From positions 620,001-684,000 of the forward strand of contig NZ_MPZS01000001.1 in NCBI RefSeq assembly GCF_002020135.1: DNA of 64,000 nt, read 5' to 3'. Source of the DNA: Thioclava marina. Its GTDB lineage: Bacteria > Pseudomonadota > Alphaproteobacteria > Rhodobacterales > Rhodobacteraceae. The notes beneath the pieces were generated by a model that made no database searches, was not told where the DNA came from, and saw nothing but the letters and a program-made list of their open reading frames with translations. How positions within the stretch are numbered: the stretch's first letter is position 1; the number at the start of each line of letters is the position of its first letter. Position numbers and translations under genes: made by a program. Shown piece by piece: positions 62,861 through 64,000 of this stretch.

Positions 62861-62888
62861 GCCCGGGCGAGCCGCCCGGGCAATTTTT
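62861..62888 (+). terminator. Plus-strand terminator without an obvious gene
   Basis: GCCCGGGCG / CGCCCGGGC, a perfect 9-bp stem with a 3-base loop, is followed by AATTTTT. It is oriented for plus-strand transcripts, yet no plus-strand gene ends nearby. Confidence 0.7.
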
Positions 62889-62913
62889 CTCACTGAATTG
62901 CCGATCGCGCCGA

Positions 62914-63933
62914 TCAGTCGCGCGAATACAGACCCTCGTAGATCGGGGTCAGCGTCTCGGTCTCGAAGAGCGACGAGACCGAGGTGCCCGACCAGGTGTT
63001 CAGGATCGCCTGGGCGAACATCGGCGCGGTCGGCACGATGCGGATATTCGGGCAGGCCTTCACGGCCTCGGTCGGCTCGATCGAGTCGGTGATGACCAGC
63101 GATTTCAGCGCCGAATTGGTCACGCGCTCGACGGCCGGACCAGAGAGAACGCCATGGGAGATATAGGCGTGAACCTCGGTCGCGCCGTGTTCCATCAGCA
63201 GGTCAGCGGCCTTGCACAGCGTGCCGGCGGTGTCGACCATGTCATCGACGATGATGCATTTCTGGCCCTTCACGTCGCCGATCACGGTCATGCCTGCGAC
63301 CTCGCCCGCTTTTTCGCGGCGCTTGTCGACGATCGAGAGCGGCGCCTCGATCCGCTTGGCCAGCTCGCGGGCGCGTGCCACGCCGCCCACGTCGGGCGAA
63401 ACGACCATGATATCGTCGGTCTGACCCTTGAAGTTGTGCAGGATGTCGAGCGCGAAGACCGGGGAGGCATAGAGGTTGTCCACCGGGATATCGAAGAAGC
63501 CCTGGATCTGCGCCGCGTGCAGGTCGAGCGTCAGGATGCGGTCCACGCCCGCCTCAGTGAGCAGGTTCGCCACCAGCTTGGCCGAAATCGGCGTGCGCGC
63601 CTTGGTGCGGCGGTCCTGACGGGCGTACCCGAAATAGGGGATCACGGCGGTGATGCGATCGGCCGAGGAGCGTTTGAGCGCATCGGTGATGATCAGTAGC
63701 TCCATCAGGTTGTCATTGGCCGGGTTCGAAGTCGGCTGGATGATGAACATGTCCTCGCCGCGCACGTTCTCGTAGACCTCGACGAAGATCTCCTGATCGT
63801 TGAACCGCTCCACCCGGGCATCCACCAGACCGACCGACATACCGCGATGCATCGACATGCGCCGCGCGATGGACTGGGCAAGCGTGCGGTTCGCATTGCC
63901 GGAGATGAGCTTGGGTTCGGTGACGACGGACAT
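62914..63933 (-). CDS. prs: Ribose-phosphate pyrophosphokinase
   Basis: Makes PRPP from ribose 5-phosphate and ATP, the donor for nucleotides, histidine and tryptophan (TrpD). The 339 residues have the class I pattern: [32 protein letters not shown] (ATP site), [14 protein letters not shown] and the PRPP loop [18 protein letters not shown] lies upstream. The 67 bases beyond the start up to the window edge hold no gene. Confidence 0.96.
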   Translation of the reverse strand: MSVVTEPKLISGNANRTLAQSIARRMSMHRGMSVGLVDARVERFNDQEIFVEVYENVRGEDMFIIQPTSNPANDNLMELLIITDALKRSSADRITAVIPYFGYARQDRRTKARTPISAKLVANLLTEAGVDRILTLDLHAAQIQGFFDIPVDNLYASPVFALDILHNFKGQTDDIMVVSPDVGGVARARELAKRIEAPLSIVDKRREKAGEVAGMTVIGDVKGQKCIIVDDMVDTAGTLCKAADLLMEHGATEVHAYISHGVLSGPAVERVTNSALKSLVITDSIEPTEAVKACPNIRIVPTAPMFAQAILNTWSGTSVSSLFETETLTPIYEGLYSRD

Positions 63934-64000
63934 GGGGCAGCATTCCTTCGAAAGTGTCTTGCCGGGGGATGACCGGCGGGATTCGCTTGATTGCGCCTGC

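Noticed and set aside
1-64000. CRISPR arrays, insertion sequences, prophage or integrase genes
   Set aside because: No regularly spaced repeats, transposase, integrase or phage structural motifs were seen in the translated frames.

Overview
The window is typical of a chromosomal segment from an alphaproteobacterium of the Rhodobacterales (Rhodobacteraceae). It is GC-rich and densely coded, with housekeeping genes in the order trpE / yibQ-like / trpGDC-moaC-moeA-lexA / comEC / gltX / gltA. The LexA sites are direct GTTC-N7-GTTC repeats, as described for Rhodobacter. A Paracoccus-type sox cluster points to a thiosulfate-oxidising genus such as Thioclava, Paracoccus or Rhodovulum. The genus is inferred from gene content, not proven.

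Layout. 1-8.5 kb: tryptophan synthesis (trpE; trpGDC joined by ATGA overlaps to the molybdenum-cofactor genes moaC and moeA), then lexA behind three phased LexA half-sites. 8.5-14.9 kb: comEC, gltX, gltA, a DUF1284 cysteine protein and an atypical short-chain dehydrogenase. 15-17.7 kb: surE-pcm and an NlpD-like lipoprotein. 17.7-21.6 kb: a divergent Lrp/AsnC regulator facing arginase, ornithine cyclodeaminase and an FAD amine oxidase, an arginine/ornithine-use module. 21.7-24.2 kb: a DUF815 ATPase and tatCBA. 24.4-27.6 kb: a solitary HTH protein, a MarC-family protein, a retropepsin-like protease, a possible 36-residue membrane protein and glycerate kinase.

27.8-38.1 kb is the main metabolic feature. 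soxVWXYZABCD lie on the minus strand, with soxS, soxR and soxT divergent on the plus strand. SoxXA attaches thiosulfate to SoxYZ, SoxB hydrolyses off sulfate, and SoxCD oxidises the sulfane sulfur. SoxV, W and S handle thiol reduction, SoxT is a YeeE/YedE sulfur-compound transporter and SoxR an ArsR-type repressor. SoxB, SoxC and SoxY carry twin-arginine signals, and SoxC needs the molybdenum cofactor; tat and moa/moe genes are in the same window. No soxEFGH follows.

38.1-64 kb: an HNH endonuclease with a possible EVE/PUA-like reader domain, an RND pump with a His-rich linker, serS, a small unknown protein, an outer-membrane barrel, der-bamB-yfgM-like genes, a second RND pump, an Atm1-type ABC exporter, a LysM membrane protein, a LOG-family hydrolase, rarD, a host-attachment-family protein, superoxide dismutase, a DMT transporter and prs.

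There is no tRNA, rRNA, CRISPR array, insertion sequence or phage. The most interesting non-coding signals are an intergenic repeat that sits about 52-60 bases before three start codons, stem-loops between sox genes, phased operator repeats, and a structured block between prs and the DMT transporter.
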